Below are positions 6,775 to 8,175 of a stretch of 8,175 nt of DNA, one piece after another; position 1 is the stretch's first letter, and each line of letters starts with the position of its first letter. The position numbers and the translations under genes are program-made. The stretch spans positions 1 to 8,175 of the forward strand of contig DAOVHJ010000100.1 in the NCBI GenBank assembly GCA_030671945.1. Reading direction: 5' to 3'. The notes below the pieces were generated by a model. That model had not been told where the DNA came from and searched no databases. It worked only from the letters and a program-made list of their open reading frames with translations. Source of the stretch: Candidatus Heimdallarchaeota archaeon. GTDB lineage: Archaea; Asgardarchaeota; Heimdallarchaeia; JABLTI01.

Positions 6775-6815
6775 ATCCATTCTTCCTAATTTATCTCAAA
6801 CTATTAGATGACCTG

Positions 6816-8175
6816 TTAGACAGAAAAATCAGAAACACATTCTAAGAAGAGTTTTGATACATTTTCTATTGAAGTGTATAAACTAATAGTATCATTACGC
6901 TCACCACTGCTTATTCCATTGAACACTTCTTCTACAATCTTTGGAATAGCATTGATAACTGACTGGAAGATTTCTAAATCATCCTGTGATTGAAGAGCCA
7001 CATCCAAGCTTCTTAAAGCAGCTTTTGCGTGTTTATCAGCTTCTTTGTAGTCATAATCTATTAATGATATTAGAGCTTTCTCTGCAAGAATAATGGAATC
7101 GCCTATGAAAATCTTTGTTTGCCTAGAAATATGTTCTAATGAGGTTTCTTCTAGACTTAATTTTTTATGGAGAGAAGTCACTAAAATTTCTTTTTCTGTA
7201 GCAGGATCGCCCTTCATTTGCCTAGCTAATTTTGATCTTCTGCGAAGAGGAATAGCCTTTTGTGTTAATAGTCCTTTTGAGATTTCAGGTTCACCAAAGT
7301 ATTTCTTTACAAGATCTATTGATCCTTTGAATCTGGACATATCTACATGGGTATCATCTGAAACGGCATCTCTATAAATAAATTCGAATTCATTAGTAAA
7401 GAGCTTCAGTTTCTGTGAATGATTAGGTTTAACTTTGTTTACTACTAAGACTGCATCTCCATAACTACTAGTGTAGATTAGAAGATGTTTTTTACCAAAC
7501 TCAACAGTTTCCACATCAAATTTCGACTGTTTACCTATTATTTCTTCAAGTATTCCTCTAATACCACTCATTGCACCACCAAATAGCTGCTCGTCTGTAA
7601 TCATCTGAGAAGAATAAGGAACGTATAGAACTGTCAAACCAGATTTCAAAATATAGGTGATATTCTGAATTTCTTCATGCCAGCCTCTATTCATGATTGG
7701 TTTTCTAAGTGAAACAACCATTACTATGGAAAGGATAAGAAATACTGCTAAACCAACAACGACAGGTACCAGAGGGAAGTCTGATACAACAGGTACGTCA
7801 ACTAAATTGAAATAATAGGTATTGGTATTGGTGTTACTCGCTAAATCGGCATATGTAAAGTTAATCTCGTATAAACCATGTGTGAGAGAATCAAAATTTA
7901 TTATTACGTCAAATTGATAAAGCGTTCCTTGTGAGTCCTCAGAATTGAAAACCATATCAAATGTTTGATCAAAACCAGGTCCAATCAAATGAGCTTCTAC
8001 AGCAGCTATTCCATAAGTATCAATAATATATTCTGAAATTGAATGATTATTTATTCCTATATCATCATAATGAATAATGTCTCTTGGAACAGTATTTAAA
8101 ACATTATAATCAATTATTGGTGCTTTCCAGAAAACTGGAGCTACAGTATCAATAATTATAAAGGATGTCTCTCTG
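6816..8175 (-). CDS. Receptor-like membrane protein: Ig-like ectodomain, one membrane helix, longin/roadblock-like cytosolic domain (5' truncated)
   Basis: The frame is open to the right edge, so the N-terminus is missing; 452 residues are visible. A TTG at 7988 is in frame but internal, since coding sequence continues for 62 codons above it. The first residues (FIIIDTVAPVFW) look like the end of one Ig-like unit and the start of another, which ends near residue 125 in YADLASNTNTNTYYFNLVD, typical of Ig-like beta-sandwiches. One membrane helix follows (about 133-155), then LRKP, so the C-terminus is cytosolic. Residues 170-270 alternate strands and helices: GLTVLYVPY, a GG-containing helix, then VETVEFGKKHLLIY and AVLVVNKV. 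This suggests a longin or roadblock fold, small modules that often bind GTPases. A long helical region (about 323-452) ends the protein. Ligand and partner are unknown. Ig-like and membrane calls are firm; the longin/roadblock call is moderate. Confidence 0.75.
   Translation of the reverse strand, partial: RETSFIIIDTVAPVFWKAPIIDYNVLNTVPRDIIHYDDIGINNHSISEYIIDTYGIAAVEAHLIGPGFDQTFDMVFNSEDSQGTLYQFDVIINFDSLTHGLYEINFTYADLASNTNTNTYYFNLVDVPVVSDFPLVPVVVGLAVFLILSIVMVVSLRKPIMNRGWHEEIQNITYILKSGLTVLYVPYSSQMITDEQLFGGAMSGIRGILEEIIGKQSKFDVETVEFGKKHLLIYTSSYGDAVLVVNKVKPNHSQKLKLFTNEFEFIYRDAVSDDTHVDMSRFKGSIDLVKKYFGEPEISKGLLTQKAIPLRRRSKLARQMKGDPATEKEILVTSLHKKLSLEETSLEHISRQTKIFIGDSIILAEKALISLIDYDYKEADKHAKAALRSLDVALQSQDDLEIFQSVINAIPKIVEEVFNGISSGERNDTISLYTSIENVSKLFLECVSDFSV

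Noticed and set aside
7093..7377. A 94-codon plus-strand open frame
   Set aside because: It is antisense to the helical and longin/roadblock-like part of the receptor-like gene and has no supporting signal.
7986..7988. TTG as the start codon of the receptor-like gene
   Set aside because: The frame stays open for 62 more codons to the window edge and encodes recognisable Ig-like sequence, so this TTG is an internal Leu codon and the gene is truncated by the window.

Overview
This AT-rich window most likely comes from an archaeon, tentatively an Asgard (Promethearchaeati)-type lineage. The support is indirect. Purine-rich BRE plus TATA-box promoter elements lie upstream of genes. There is a TTG start, and there are oligo-T stretches rather than classical bacterial terminators. 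One membrane protein joins an Ig-like ectodomain to a cytosolic longin/roadblock-like domain, a combination I associate with Asgard genomes. No rRNA or other universal marker is present, so this placement is an inference. I found no mobile element, CRISPR array, tRNA or rRNA, and no gene-free gap reaches 300 bases.

Layout: (1) The left edge (1-434, +) holds the C-terminal part of an unrecognised helical protein whose start lies outside the window. (2) A complete carbamate kinase (435-1388, -) abuts it tail to tail with no intervening base. (3) A 179-base divergent promoter region separates the kinase from a HEAT-repeat protein (1568-2407, +). (4) A DUF362 protein with two [4Fe-4S] ferredoxin motifs follows (2513-3535, +). 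(5) A cation diffusion facilitator transporter (3572-4537, +) overlaps by four bases a 95-residue two-helix membrane protein (4534-4821, +). (6) A 609-residue membrane-anchored alkaline-phosphatase-superfamily enzyme starts at a TTG (4918-6747, +). It resembles the catalytic domain of GPI ethanolamine-phosphate transferases and type I phosphodiesterases and has five more C-terminal membrane helices. (7) Convergent with it, and running off the right edge (6816-8175, -), is a receptor-like protein: Ig-like ectodomain, one membrane helix, a longin/roadblock-like domain and a helical C-terminus.

The genes do not form one obvious pathway. The only firm functional coupling is between the metal transporter and its small membrane partner. 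The right half is a cell-envelope neighbourhood: transporter, small membrane protein, ectoenzyme and receptor-like protein. The most interesting items are the receptor-like protein, the GPI-transferase-like ectoenzyme, and the transporter's altered metal site (Asn in place of the usual His).
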